Shown here one piece after another: positions 16,871 through 25,729 of a DNA stretch of 64,000 bases. Where the stretch lies: contig JANRIH010000044.1 of the NCBI GenBank assembly GCA_033765145.1, forward strand, positions 159,181-223,180, given 5' to 3'. The DNA comes from JAGVSR01 sp033765145 (lineage in GTDB: Bacteria > Pseudomonadota > Alphaproteobacteria > Rhizobiales > Hyphomicrobiaceae). Each line of letters starts with the position of its first letter. The stretch's first letter is position 1. A program made the translations under genes and the position numbers. The notes under the pieces were generated by a model. The model had not been told where the DNA came from, ran no database searches, and saw nothing but the letters and a program-made list of their open reading frames with translations.

Positions 16871-18136
16871 ATGGGCATGTGGAACCCCGTGATGGGCGGA
16901 CAAACGTTTTCGAATGGTCGCGGCGCGCGAAGCTGGTCGATCTGGCTGGCGATCCTCGTTCTTCTCGTCAGCGCGGGCAGTCCGGCGGCCGTTTTCGCGA
17001 ACGAGGCCGAGCGGGCTTTCGGCGCGACGCTCAGCGCCAAGGATCGGCGGACGTTCGAGTCCTACACCTCGGCGAAGGCCTTTCACGAGTTGATGTCGGA
17101 CGAATACTGGGCGGACGTCGAGGAAAAGCGAAAGGGCCGGCGGGCGAAGCGGAAATCGGACACGCCCATGACGTCCAAGGACTATGTCGACCGGTTCCCG
17201 CCGACCTATTCGGGCCCGGAATTGCCCGAGGCACTGGCCAAGCGCTGGGCCGCATTCCTCGCGCAGAGAGAAAAGGACGGCACGGCGCCGCCTGCGCCGC
17301 GACCGCTGCCGGGGCTTCAGGATTTTCTGGCGCATGCCAAAGAGCAGTATGGCTACGTCCCGGAGCGGATCGACGAGCGGGAGTTCAAGCGCCGGTATGC
17401 CCACGAGGCGCTGCGACTGGGGCTCACGAAGGAGCAGGTGGTCAGGGTCTATGCGCTCGAAACGAGCGGTCTCGGCACGGCGGACATGGTGGCGGGTATT
17501 CATCCGATCACGAAGAAGGGCAAGCCGATCTCGTCCGCGATCGGGTACGCACAGCTTCTCGCGGCCAATACGACCTCAGAACTCGTGAAGCACGGCGCGG
17601 ATTTCATTGCGCGGCTCGAGGCCAAGGCGGACCGCGCGGCAGACGAACGAGACCGTGCGCGGCTCAAGCAGAAGGCGAAGATCCTCGCCAAGATGCTCAA
17701 GAGCGCCAAGTCGATCCCGAACGAATGGGACAATCACGTCGCGTGGTCAAAGACGGCACGCGGTCTCGGTATTCATGCGATCAATCTCGACGGTGACATC
17801 GGGCCCTGGCTGCAAGTCATCAAGCTCGACGGCCTCAGGGAACTGGCCGCGAAGAAAGGCCGGGAGAGGCTCTCAGGGGCGGAGATCGAACTCATGAACC
17901 TCGCGGGGCCGGCGACGGGGCTCGAAATGATGACGGACGTCGGACGCCGCGCGCCGACCCCCAATTTCTTCGCGCGCGGGGCTTACTGGCGGAACACGAT
18001 CGTGCGCGGAAAGACGGCGGAAGAACTGCTCGTCGCGCTCGACAAGCGCATGGACGACAACATCAAGAACCAGGGTGCCATCACGTTCGCCGAAGTCTTC
18101 GACGAGGTGGCGCGGGAAAGGCAGGCGGCGCGATGA
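16871..18136 (+). CDS. Exported protein with a lytic-transglycosylase-like region
   Basis: About 421 residues. The N-terminus carries a signal peptide (WLAILVLLVSAGSPAAVFA). The middle has VVRVYALETSGLGTADMV followed by SSAIGYAQLL, which resembles the catalytic Glu and GxxQL signatures of soluble lytic transglycosylases; Glu in ALETSG would be the acid. Flanks are charged and helical. A peptidoglycan-cleaving role in the periplasm is therefore plausible but not certain. ATGs at 16868, 16871 and 16877 are clustered; the frame is also open far upstream, antisense to the NUDIX gene, which I regard as chance. Its stop overlaps the next start (ATGA). Confidence 0.7.
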   Translation: MGMWNPVMGGQTFSNGRGARSWSIWLAILVLLVSAGSPAAVFANEAERAFGATLSAKDRRTFESYTSAKAFHELMSDEYWADVEEKRKGRRAKRKSDTPMTSKDYVDRFPPTYSGPELPEALAKRWAAFLAQREKDGTAPPAPRPLPGLQDFLAHAKEQYGYVPERIDEREFKRRYAHEALRLGLTKEQVVRVYALETSGLGTADMVAGIHPITKKGKPISSAIGYAQLLAANTTSELVKHGADFIARLEAKADRAADERDRARLKQKAKILAKMLKSAKSIPNEWDNHVAWSKTARGLGIHAINLDGDIGPWLQVIKLDGLRELAAKKGRERLSGAEIELMNLAGPATGLEMMTDVGRRAPTPNFFARGAYWRNTIVRGKTAEELLVALDKRMDDNIKNQGAITFAEVFDEVARERQAAR

Positions 18137-18453
18137 ATGGGCATCCTAATTGTCTGGATCATGCATTGGCCTTGGGGCGATTGTGGCGAGGCGCTACCAT
18201 TCTGGTGCTCGCGATTGCCGTCGCTGCCGTTGGTCTGGCGTCGGGCGCGAGTCTGGCCGAGGAGGCCGTTCCCGCATCACCCTGCGCCGCCGACGAGCTG
18301 CCGATGCCCGAAGTGCGCTTTGGCGCGGACGTCAAATGCATGAAGAAGGAAGATTGGCGGAAGGCCGGCGAAATCTGCCGCAAGCAGGGCAAGGACGATC
18401 CCGCGGAATGCGTTTGCCGCGATGGGGACGTGGCGAAGCCATGCGAGGGTTAG
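18133..18453 (+). CDS. Small Cys-rich exported protein, coupled to the transglycosylase-like gene
   Basis: A 106-residue protein. A hydrophobic segment (GATILVLAIAVAAVGLASG) is followed by ASLAEE, giving a signal peptide or anchor. The short mature part contains five cysteines (SPCA, VKCM, EICRK, ECVC), probably paired as disulfides in the periplasm. The start lies inside the upstream stop (ATGA at 18133-18136), so it is translationally coupled to the transglycosylase-like protein and may work with it. No family recognised. Confidence 0.7.
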   Translation: MNGHPNCLDHALALGRLWRGATILVLAIAVAAVGLASGASLAEEAVPASPCAADELPMPEVRFGADVKCMKKEDWRKAGEICRKQGKDDPAECVCRDGDVAKPCEG

Positions 18454-18564
18454 CGGCCACTGTCCCCCGTTCGGGCTCTTGCGAAATTGGATATTGCCTG
18501 GCGACTCTGGCCCCCGGCTTTCAAGGTCCGGAGGCCATGCCCGCAGCTGGCTGGAAGGGCTTGA

Positions 18565-18837
18565 CTACTTGCAGGCTGTTTGACGGGCCCAGCAGGTCGT
18601 CACGACGCCCTGGTACTTGCACGAGGTGCCGATGGCACCCTTCCCTTTGCGACCGGCCAGCGCGTTCTGCGTGTAGAGCGCCTCTTTCGCGAGGAGTGTC
18701 GCGACTTCGTTGGTGATCGCGGTTGCGCTCGCGCCGGCGCGGACGCAATGGCTGCCGGCCGTGGCCGAGGTCGCCGTCAGTGCCGACGTGGCGGCCAGAG
18801 CGATCGACACGAGCACGGTCTTCTGGATTATTTTCAT
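18565..18837 (-). CDS. Small secreted protein with three cysteines, unknown function
   Basis: A 90-residue protein starting MKIIQKTVLVSIALAATSAL, with a clear signal peptide cleaved near ATAGS. The mature part of about 60 residues has three cysteines (SHCVRAG, TSCKYQG, TTCWARQ, plus one near the end) and a helical middle. A GGGAG ribosome binding site sits correctly before the ATG at 18837, which is why I did not use an in-frame ATG at 18921. It is a single-gene unit convergent with the Cys-rich gene on its left. No family recognised. Confidence 0.65.
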   Translation of the reverse strand: MKIIQKTVLVSIALAATSALTATSATAGSHCVRAGASATAITNEVATLLAKEALYTQNALAGRKGKGAIGTSCKYQGVVTTCWARQTACK

Positions 18838-18965
18838 CTGGTTCTCCCGGGGTTGGACCCTCCCACGGGTGGGATTATGTCGCGATCGAGAGCCGCCGTG
18901 AAGGGTCTCGGGTCGACGCAATCAGGCGTTGTCGATCACGCGATCCTCCGGCGCCCGAACCAGCT

Positions 18966-19667
18966 TTACGCGGCGGCGTAGCGCTCACCGACGGCCTTCC
19001 AATTCACGACGTTCCACCAGGCCTTGAGGTAATCGGCCCGGCGGTTCTGGTAATTGAGATAATAGGCGTGCTCCCAGACGTCGTTGCCCATGACGACCTT
19101 CAGGCCGTCCATGATGGGATTGTCCTGATTGGGTCGGGTCGTAATAGCGAGCTTGCCGGTGGCGTCCTTGACCACGAACACCCAGCCCGAGCCGAACAGC
19201 TTTGTGCCGGCGGTGTTGAAGTCCGCCTGGAATTTCTCGAGCCCGCCGAGATCGCGGTCGATCGCGTCCTTCAGGGCACCTTCGGGTGCGCCGCCGGTGG
19301 GCCCCATGATCTGCCAGAACATGGAGTGGTTGGCGTGGCCGCCGGCGTTGTTGCGCACGGCCGTCCGGATGTTTTCGGGAAGCTCTGGCAATTTGGCGAG
19401 CAGTTGATCGAGCGTGAGCTTGGCCGCCTCGCCGTGATCCTTGAGCGCGGCATTGAGGTTCGTCACCTGCGCGCCATGGTGCTTGCCGTGGTGCAGTTCC
19501 ATCGTGCGCGCGTCGATATGGGGCTCGAGTGCGTTGGCTGGGTAGGGCAGTGGCGGCAGCGAGAAGGGACCGGACGGCGTCTCAGCGAACGAGATGCGGA
19601 CGAACGGCGCCGCCGTTGCGGTCGCGGCGGCACCGGCGAGGAACGATCGGCGTCCCAAGTGCGTCAT
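18966..19667 (-). CDS. Superoxide dismutase, Fe/Mn family, Tat-exported
   Basis: A 233-residue protein. The N-terminus is MTHLGRRSFLAGAAATATAA, a twin-arginine signal (RRSFL), followed by a full Fe/Mn-SOD domain: LHHGKHHGAQV, GGHANHSMFWQ and DVWEHAYYLNYQ with the conserved ligands. It would be exported folded, with metal already loaded, to detoxify periplasmic superoxide. The start at 19667 is supported by GGAG eight bases upstream; a longer frame to 19982 runs into hemF sequence and is rejected. It lies 68 bases downstream of hemF on the same strand and may share its transcript. Confidence 0.92.
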   Translation of the reverse strand: MTHLGRRSFLAGAAATATAAPFVRISFAETPSGPFSLPPLPYPANALEPHIDARTMELHHGKHHGAQVTNLNAALKDHGEAAKLTLDQLLAKLPELPENIRTAVRNNAGGHANHSMFWQIMGPTGGAPEGALKDAIDRDLGGLEKFQADFNTAGTKLFGSGWVFVVKDATGKLAITTRPNQDNPIMDGLKVVMGNDVWEHAYYLNYQNRRADYLKAWWNVVNWKAVGERYAAA

Positions 19668-19735
19668 GGTCGAAACTCCATTGAATGTCATGTTGCGCGC
19701 GCCGCGTCGCGGATCAGCGGATTGGTCCTTTCCGA

Positions 19736-20683
19736 TCAGGGCCATTTCACGACGGGCGGCATCGAGGAGAGGATGCTCTCGACGTTCCCGCCGGTCTTGA
19801 GACCGAACATCGTGCCGCGGTCGTACAGCAGATTGTATTCGACGTAACGCCCGCGACGGATCAACTGTTCCTCGCGGTCGGCGTCGGTCCAGGGCGTCGT
19901 CCAGTTGCCGCGGACGAGCATGGGGTAGACCTTCAGGAACGCGCGGCCCACATCCTGCGTGAAAGCGAGTGCCGCGTCCCAACCGCCGTCAGCTTCGGAC
20001 GGCGTCAGGTAGTCGTAGAAGATGCCGCCGATTCCGCGCATCTCCTTGCGGTGGGGCAGGTAGAAATACTCGTCGCACCATTCCTTGAAGCGCTTGTAGT
20101 CGGCGACGGCATGGCCCTCGCACGCGCCCATCATGGCCGCGTGGAAGGCGAGACTGTCGGTGTCCGTCTGGGAGCGCCGGCGCATCAGCACGGGTGTCAA
20201 ATCCGCCCCGCCGCCGAACCACCATTTCGACGTGACGACCATGCGCGTGTTCATGTGCACGGCCGGGACATGGGGGTTCTGCAAGTGCGCAATGAGGGAG
20301 ATGCCGGACGCCCAGAAGCGCGGATCGACGTCGGCACCGGGGATCTGCTTGCGGAACTCGGGGGCGAATTCGCCGTAGACCGTCGAGGTATGGACACCGA
20401 CCTTTTCGAACACGCGGCCGTGCATCATCGACATGACGCCGCCGCCGAGGTCGGCGGTCGCGTCCGTTCCGGTGTGCTCGGCTCTTTTCCAGGGGGTGCG
20501 CTCGAATTTCCCGGCCGGGGCGTCCGAGGTGGGCGTCCCGGCGGGGAGATCGGCTTCGAGCTTCTCGAATGCGACGCAAATGTCGTCGCGGAGGCTCTCG
20601 AACCATGACTTTGCGCGGGCCTTCCGCTCATCGAGATCCAGGGGGAGGGCCGTCGGGTCCGATGCTGCGGCAGGCGCGTCCAT
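19736..20683 (-). CDS. hemF: Oxygen-dependent coproporphyrinogen III oxidase
   Basis: A 315-residue protein with the HemF signatures: GGGADLTPVLM preceded by VVTSKWWF, FKEWCDEYFYLPHRKEMRGIG and the C-terminal RGRYVEYNLLYDRGTMFGL. It converts coproporphyrinogen III to protoporphyrinogen IX with O2, in the cytoplasm or at the membrane. Length matches the family. Next to the exported SOD it fits an aerobic haem and oxygen-stress theme, and the many c-type cytochromes in this window need haem. Start ATG at 20683 with GGATGA upstream. Confidence 0.96.
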   Translation of the reverse strand: MDAPAAASDPTALPLDLDERKARAKSWFESLRDDICVAFEKLEADLPAGTPTSDAPAGKFERTPWKRAEHTGTDATADLGGGVMSMMHGRVFEKVGVHTSTVYGEFAPEFRKQIPGADVDPRFWASGISLIAHLQNPHVPAVHMNTRMVVTSKWWFGGGADLTPVLMRRRSQTDTDSLAFHAAMMGACEGHAVADYKRFKEWCDEYFYLPHRKEMRGIGGIFYDYLTPSEADGGWDAALAFTQDVGRAFLKVYPMLVRGNWTTPWTDADREEQLIRRGRYVEYNLLYDRGTMFGLKTGGNVESILSSMPPVVKWP

Positions 20684-20907
20684 TTCGTGTCATCCGTCGT
20701 AGACAATGCTTGTCATCGTTTTGGCACGATGCGCGGATACCGGCTAGCCCAATCCCTTTGTCTCACTGAGGCGTCGGCCGGGTTTGCGTGTCGGATATGA
20801 CGCGTCTCTGCAACCCGTAATGAGCGGTCGCCTCACCGTTACATCATTAGCTCAGTCGTCAGCTGCATTGCGGGTCCGGCGAGCTTTCGCTTCGGAAAGG
20901 TATCGTC

Positions 20908-22788
20908 GTGGAACCCGTGTTCCGCTGGTTCGAACATAAGATCGATCCGTTCTCCGGGTCGGGAAACGTGCGTCCGCCCAGTGAACTCGGCGCGTTCTAC
21001 TGGCATTTCGTGCGTCAGGCATGGCCGGGGTTCGTGGCGCTACTCGTCGTCGGGTTCATTGGGGCCGTCATCGAGGCATCGCTGTTTGCGTTCGTTGGAT
21101 CGCTCGTCGACATGATGCGCGCGGCCAAGAGCCCTTCGACGTTCATCGAGGATCATTGGGGGACATTGACGGCGATGGCGGTCGTCGCGGCAGTCATTCG
21201 ACCGCTCGTGTCGTTCGTGCACGATCTCATCAAGCATCAGATGATCGGCGGCGCGTTTACGACGCTCATCCGATGGCAGTCGCACGCTTATGTGCTCCGG
21301 CAGTCGCTCGGATTTTTCCAGAACGATTTCGCGGGTCGCGTCGCCAACAAGGTCATGCAGTCCGGTCCGGCCGTGCGCGAGAGCGTCGTCGCCTCGATCG
21401 ATGCGGTGTGGTTCGTCGCCGTCTACTGGCTGACGGCGCTGGCACTCTTCGGTGCCGCGGACCCGCTGCTGATCGGCCCGCTCATCCTCTGGTTTGTGCT
21501 CTATGCGGGCGTGCTCTGGTACTTCATTCCGCGCTTGAAGGCGAAGGCGATCGAGACCAGCGAAGCGCGCTCCATGCTGACGGGTCGCATCGTCGACAGC
21601 TACACGAACATCCTGACGGTCAAGCTCTTCGCCCACACGGAGCGCGAGGACGAGTACGCGCGGAGCGCGATGCGCGAACAGCTCGACAAGCTCACGGCGC
21701 AGCTTCGGCTGACAACACTCATGGAAACGTCGCTGTTCGCAATCAACGGCGTCCTGCTCGTTCTGATGTCTGGCCTCGCGATCTGGCTCTGGAGCCTGGA
21801 AGCCGTCACGATCGGCGCCATCGCACTCGTCATCGGTCTCACGATCCGGATCGTCAACATGTCCGGCTGGATCATGTGGACGGTCGCGGGCATTTTCGAG
21901 AATCTGGGCATCGCGCACGAAAGCATGGAAACGGTGTCGCGGCCATGGAGCGTCGTCGACTATCCCGACGCGCGCGCCATCGAGGTCAAGCGGGGCGAGA
22001 TCGTCTACGAAAACGTCACGTTCCGTTATGGACGGGCGCGCACGCTCGACGACAGCCGGCAGGGCGGCATCATCGACGGGCTGTCGCTCAGAATCGCGGC
22101 CGGGGAGAAGGTCGGACTCGTCGGACGGTCGGGAGCGGGCAAGTCCACGCTCGTCAGTCTGCTCTTGCGCTTCTACGACCTCGAGAGCGGGCGGATCCTG
22201 ATCGACGGACAGGACATCTCGGAGGCGACGCAAGAAAGCCTCAGGGCCGAGATCGGTCTCGTCACGCAGGACACCTCGCTTCTGCACCGGTCGGTCATCG
22301 ACAATATCCTCTACGGCCGGCCCGATGCGGGGATCGCTGCCGCGAAGGAGGCCGCTGCGCGCGCGCATGCGGCGGAGTTCATCGACGGTCTCGAGGACCT
22401 GTCCGGGCGACAGGGCTATCTGGCGCACGTGGGCGAGCGGGGCGTCAAACTCTCGGGCGGACAGCGGCAGCGCGTCGCGATTGCGCGGGTTCTTCTCAAG
22501 AACGCGCCAATCCTCGTGCTCGACGAAGCGACGAGCGCACTCGACAGCGAGGTGGAGGCCGCGATCCAGGACAGCCTCAACGAACTCATGGCCGGAAAGA
22601 CGGTCATCGCAATCGCGCACCGGCTCTCGACCATCGCAGCCATGGACCGGCTCATCATCATGGATCAGGGCCGCATCGTCGAGCAGGGTTCGCACAGCGA
22701 GCTTCTGCGGCGGGGTGGTGTCTACGCAAACCTCTGGAAGCGGCAGTCAGGCGGGTTTCTCGGCACGGCGACGGAGGCGGCGGAGTGA
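20908..22788 (+). CDS. ABC exporter half-transporter (permease-ATPase fusion), first of a tandem pair
   Basis: A 626-residue protein starting at GTG (AAAGG upstream). The first ~330 residues have about six transmembrane helices; then a nucleotide-binding domain with Walker A GRSGAGKST, signature LSGGQRQR, Walker B ILVLDEATSALD and H-loop AHRLST. All catalytic motifs are intact. It belongs to the ABCB/MsbA-like exporters. The next gene is its paralogue and overlaps by four bases, so the two probably form a heterodimer. Substrate unknown. Confidence 0.92.
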   Translation: MEPVFRWFEHKIDPFSGSGNVRPPSELGAFYWHFVRQAWPGFVALLVVGFIGAVIEASLFAFVGSLVDMMRAAKSPSTFIEDHWGTLTAMAVVAAVIRPLVSFVHDLIKHQMIGGAFTTLIRWQSHAYVLRQSLGFFQNDFAGRVANKVMQSGPAVRESVVASIDAVWFVAVYWLTALALFGAADPLLIGPLILWFVLYAGVLWYFIPRLKAKAIETSEARSMLTGRIVDSYTNILTVKLFAHTEREDEYARSAMREQLDKLTAQLRLTTLMETSLFAINGVLLVLMSGLAIWLWSLEAVTIGAIALVIGLTIRIVNMSGWIMWTVAGIFENLGIAHESMETVSRPWSVVDYPDARAIEVKRGEIVYENVTFRYGRARTLDDSRQGGIIDGLSLRIAAGEKVGLVGRSGAGKSTLVSLLLRFYDLESGRILIDGQDISEATQESLRAEIGLVTQDTSLLHRSVIDNILYGRPDAGIAAAKEAAARAHAAEFIDGLEDLSGRQGYLAHVGERGVKLSGGQRQRVAIARVLLKNAPILVLDEATSALDSEVEAAIQDSLNELMAGKTVIAIAHRLSTIAAMDRLIIMDQGRIVEQGSHSELLRRGGVYANLWKRQSGGFLGTATEAAE

Positions 22789-24692
22789 GGCTGGTTCCGG
22801 ACATGGAAAAAGATGCTGAGACCGGCATCGGGCGCGCCGCCGAGGATATGAAGCGGCGTGTCTTCGGGGCGTTCGAGGGGCTCATCGATCCCTATCGGAG
22901 TGTTCCGATCGCGCCGCCACCGTCCGACCTCTGGCCGTTCTTCTGGCACTATCTGAAGCCCGTTTGGCCGATACCGCTCGCGATCGGCCTCCTGACCGCG
23001 ATTGTCGCGTGGCTCGAGATCATGCTCATCAGCTACGTCGGCAGCATCGTCGATCTCATGAGCACGGCCAACCGCGCGACGTTTCTTGCCGACCACGGTC
23101 AGGAACTCGTGGGCATGATGATACTTGCCGTCGTCGTTCTGCCGGTCTTGACGATCGCGTGGGAGCTTTTGTTTCACCAGACCTACGCGGGCAACATCCC
23201 GATGATGATCCGCTGGCAGGCGCACCGGTACGTGCTGCGCCAGTCGCTCGGCTTCTTCCAGGATGATCTCGCCGGACGGATCGCCAACACGGTCATGCAG
23301 ACCGCGCTCGCCGTGCGCGATTCCGTGGAGCGGTGCATCAACACAATCGTCTACGCCATCGTCTATGTCGTGACCGCTATCGCGATCCTCGCCACCTCGG
23401 ACTGGCTGCTCGCGTTGCCGCTCGCCGCGTGGGTTCTGGCGTATATCGGGGCCGCGTCCTATTTCCTGCCGAAACTGTCGTCGTTCTCCGAGGCGCAGGC
23501 GGACGCACGGTCGGTCATGACGGGCCGGGTCATCGACAGCTACACGAACATCGTGGCCGTCAAGCTCTTCGCGCACACCTCGGCGGAGGATCGCTATGCG
23601 CGGGAGAGCATGGATGCCTTCATGCAGACGGTCTACGGGCAGATGCGGCTCGTGACGCAGTTCAACATCGCGCTCCGGCTCATGAACTATCTGCTCGTCG
23701 CACTGACGGTCATTGTCGGGGCCATGCTGTGGCAGGGCGGGTTCGTGACGGTCGGGGCGATTGCGGTCGCAACGAGCCTCGCGATCCGGCTCGATGGGCT
23801 TTCGGACTGGGTGCTGTGGCAGGTCGCGGGGCTGTTCGAGTCGCTCGGGGTCGTCCGCGACGGCGCGAAAACGCTCTCGAAGCCCGTTGCGATCGAGGAT
23901 AAGCCGGGCGCCTCCGAGTTGAAGCCTGGACCGGGCGAGATCGTGTTCGAGAACGTTACTTTTCACTATGGCAAGGGGAAGGGGGTCATCGAGGGGCTCA
24001 ATCTCCGCGTCGCGGCCGGCGAGAAGATCGGGATCGTCGGGCGATCTGGCGCAGGTAAGTCGACGCTCGTCAGCCTGCTTTTGCGGTTCTTCGAACCCGA
24101 GCGGGGCCGCGTTCTCATCGACGGTCAGGACATCAGCGACGTTACACAAGACAGCCTCCGGCGCGCCATCGGCGTCGTCACGCAGGATACCGCGCTCCTG
24201 CACCGTTCGGTCGGCGCGAATATCCGCTACGGCCGGCCCGAAGCGAGCGACGCGGAGGTGGATCGATCGATCACACTCGCCGCTGCCGACGGGTTCGTCG
24301 GCGGTCTCGTCGACGGCGAGGGACGGACGGGGCTCGCGGCGATGGTCGGCGAACGCGGGGTCAAGCTCTCGGGCGGGCAGCGTCAGCGTATTGCGATTGC
24401 GCGCGTCTTCTTGAAGGATGCTCCGATCCTCGTGCTCGACGAAGCGACGAGCGCACTCGACAGCGAGGTGGAGGCCGCGATCCAGGAAAGCCTCAATGAA
24501 TTGATGGCGGGCAAGACGGTCATCGCGATCGCGCACCGGCTTTCGACGATCGCGGCCATGGACCGGCTCATCGTGATGGACAAGGGCCGCATCATCGAGG
24601 ACGGCAGCCACGCGGAACTCCTCGCGCGCGGCGGTCTCTATGCGGACCTCTGGAAGCGGCAGTCGGGCGGATTTCTCGCGGGCGGCGATTGA
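22785..24692 (+). CDS. ABC exporter half-transporter, second of the tandem pair
   Basis: A 635-residue paralogue of the preceding gene, with the same order: six transmembrane helices and a nucleotide-binding domain (GRSGAGKST, LSGGQRQR, ILVLDEATSALD, AHRLSTIAAMDRLI). Shared sequences such as LRQSLGFFQ and SYTNIVAVKLFAHT show a tandem duplication. I chose GTG at 22785 because GGAGG lies seven bases upstream and it overlaps the previous stop (GTGA); an ATG at 22803 is the alternative. Both ATPase sites look functional, unlike in many heterodimeric exporters with one degenerate site. Confidence 0.92.
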   Translation: MRLVPDMEKDAETGIGRAAEDMKRRVFGAFEGLIDPYRSVPIAPPPSDLWPFFWHYLKPVWPIPLAIGLLTAIVAWLEIMLISYVGSIVDLMSTANRATFLADHGQELVGMMILAVVVLPVLTIAWELLFHQTYAGNIPMMIRWQAHRYVLRQSLGFFQDDLAGRIANTVMQTALAVRDSVERCINTIVYAIVYVVTAIAILATSDWLLALPLAAWVLAYIGAASYFLPKLSSFSEAQADARSVMTGRVIDSYTNIVAVKLFAHTSAEDRYARESMDAFMQTVYGQMRLVTQFNIALRLMNYLLVALTVIVGAMLWQGGFVTVGAIAVATSLAIRLDGLSDWVLWQVAGLFESLGVVRDGAKTLSKPVAIEDKPGASELKPGPGEIVFENVTFHYGKGKGVIEGLNLRVAAGEKIGIVGRSGAGKSTLVSLLLRFFEPERGRVLIDGQDISDVTQDSLRRAIGVVTQDTALLHRSVGANIRYGRPEASDAEVDRSITLAAADGFVGGLVDGEGRTGLAAMVGERGVKLSGGQRQRIAIARVFLKDAPILVLDEATSALDSEVEAAIQESLNELMAGKTVIAIAHRLSTIAAMDRLIVMDKGRIIEDGSHAELLARGGLYADLWKRQSGGFLAGGD

Positions 24693-24860
24693 ACGGCGGC
24701 CAATTTCGAGTGGGCGTCAACTTACATCAATTTGCATACATACGACCAACCGTTGCCTAACTAACAGACTGATTGGCAATCTATTTTAACGCGATCGTAT
24801 TGCGTGCAACCGTATCTCATCCAAGTCTGACGTGTATCAGAAAGTGGATGGAGTTTCGCC

Positions 24861-25331
24861 GTGTTGTCCCGTTCGTCTTTTGCCGTTCTTTGTCTTGTTG
24901 CCACTGCTCTGCCGGCCTCGGCGCAGACAGCCAACGTACCGTTCGCGGGCCTCGTCACCGCCTCGTGCGTGCTGACGGTCGGCATCCCCGGTGTCATCGC
25001 GCCCAACGCGACGTTCGATCAGCTGAGTTCGACGAACTCCGGCGGGCTCGCCGGTACGATCTCGGCGCTTGCCACGGGCACGAACTTCCGCGTCAGCGCT
25101 GCGGCACCTTCCGATTTCACTCTGGCGCCCGACGGCGCTTCGAGCGGCGTCACGTTCTCGACCACCTATTCGGGCTCGGGGGCGACGAGCTTCGGCTCAA
25201 CGCCCGGATCGACGCAGCGCACGCTGGGGCTCGGCCTCACGAACATGTCCGTCAATCTCGCAGCATCCAAGTCGTCGGGCGTGTTCCCGGGTGGCGCCTA
25301 CGCGGCCGAGGTTGTGGTGACATGCGAGTGA
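24861..25331 (+). CDS. Secreted fimbrial / spore-coat-U-like protein
   Basis: A 156-residue protein with a signal peptide (FAVLCLVATALPASAQ). The mature part begins with ANVPFAGLVTASCVLTVGIPG, has two cysteines (one near the start and one in the final VVVTCE), and is rich in Gly, Ser and Thr beta-strand sequence. This is the pattern of SCPU/CsuA-B-type fimbrial or coat subunits. It is the first gene of an overlapping three-gene operon with an A/T-rich promoter region at 24720-24800. No usher gene lies nearby. The family call is a fold-level impression. Confidence 0.6.
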   Translation: MLSRSSFAVLCLVATALPASAQTANVPFAGLVTASCVLTVGIPGVIAPNATFDQLSSTNSGGLAGTISALATGTNFRVSAAAPSDFTLAPDGASSGVTFSTTYSGSGATSFGSTPGSTQRTLGLGLTNMSVNLAASKSSGVFPGGAYAAEVVVTCE

Positions 25332-25729
25332 CGTCGACTATCGCTCAGGGCATCGCGGTCATGGTGTTCGCGCTCGTCGCCGGTGTTCTGCCGGCGGCGG
25401 CGCAGGGCATGACCCCCATGCGCGGCGAGATCAAGAGCTTTACGGACCGGTTCGCTGTCCGGGTGTTCCCGATGAATCCTTATGGGCATCGCGTCGTCGT
25501 GGAGGTCAAGGTCTACGACGAGACGTTCGCGCCCGTCGCCGCGCAAGTCAGTCCGGCGAGTGCAGTCCTCGGACCGGACGACAATCGCAGCGTCATGGTC
25601 GTCATTCCATTCGACGGGAAGACCGAGCGGCGCGTGCGCATCTGCACGGAAGCCGTTCCGTTCAAGAACCAGAATACACGCGTGAGGGCACAGGTATGTG
25701 GTCGCTTCTTGGGTCGGCGCGTCGGCTAA
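25322..25729 (+). CDS. Exported PapD-like (fimbrial chaperone-like) small protein
   Basis: A 135-residue protein with a signal peptide (FALVAGVLPAAAQG). The mature part, about 105 residues, reads as one Ig-like domain: FAVRVFPMNPYGHRVVVEVK, VYDETFAPV, SPASAVLGPDDNRSVMVVIP and RRVRICTEAVP. The proline/Asn-rich strand and the last strand resemble the N-terminal domain of PapD-type chaperones, without a second domain. Its start overlaps the upstream coat-like gene by ten bases, so it may be the partner of that subunit. Function is inferred from fold and position. Confidence 0.55.
   Translation: MRVTSTIAQGIAVMVFALVAGVLPAAAQGMTPMRGEIKSFTDRFAVRVFPMNPYGHRVVVEVKVYDETFAPVAAQVSPASAVLGPDDNRSVMVVIPFDGKTERRVRICTEAVPFKNQNTRVRAQVCGRFLGRRVG

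Noticed and set aside
21021..22784. Open frame running through the first ABC exporter gene into the second
   Set aside because: The frame is open because of high GC; recognisable protein starts only at 22785, where a Shine-Dalgarno site and GTGA overlap are found.
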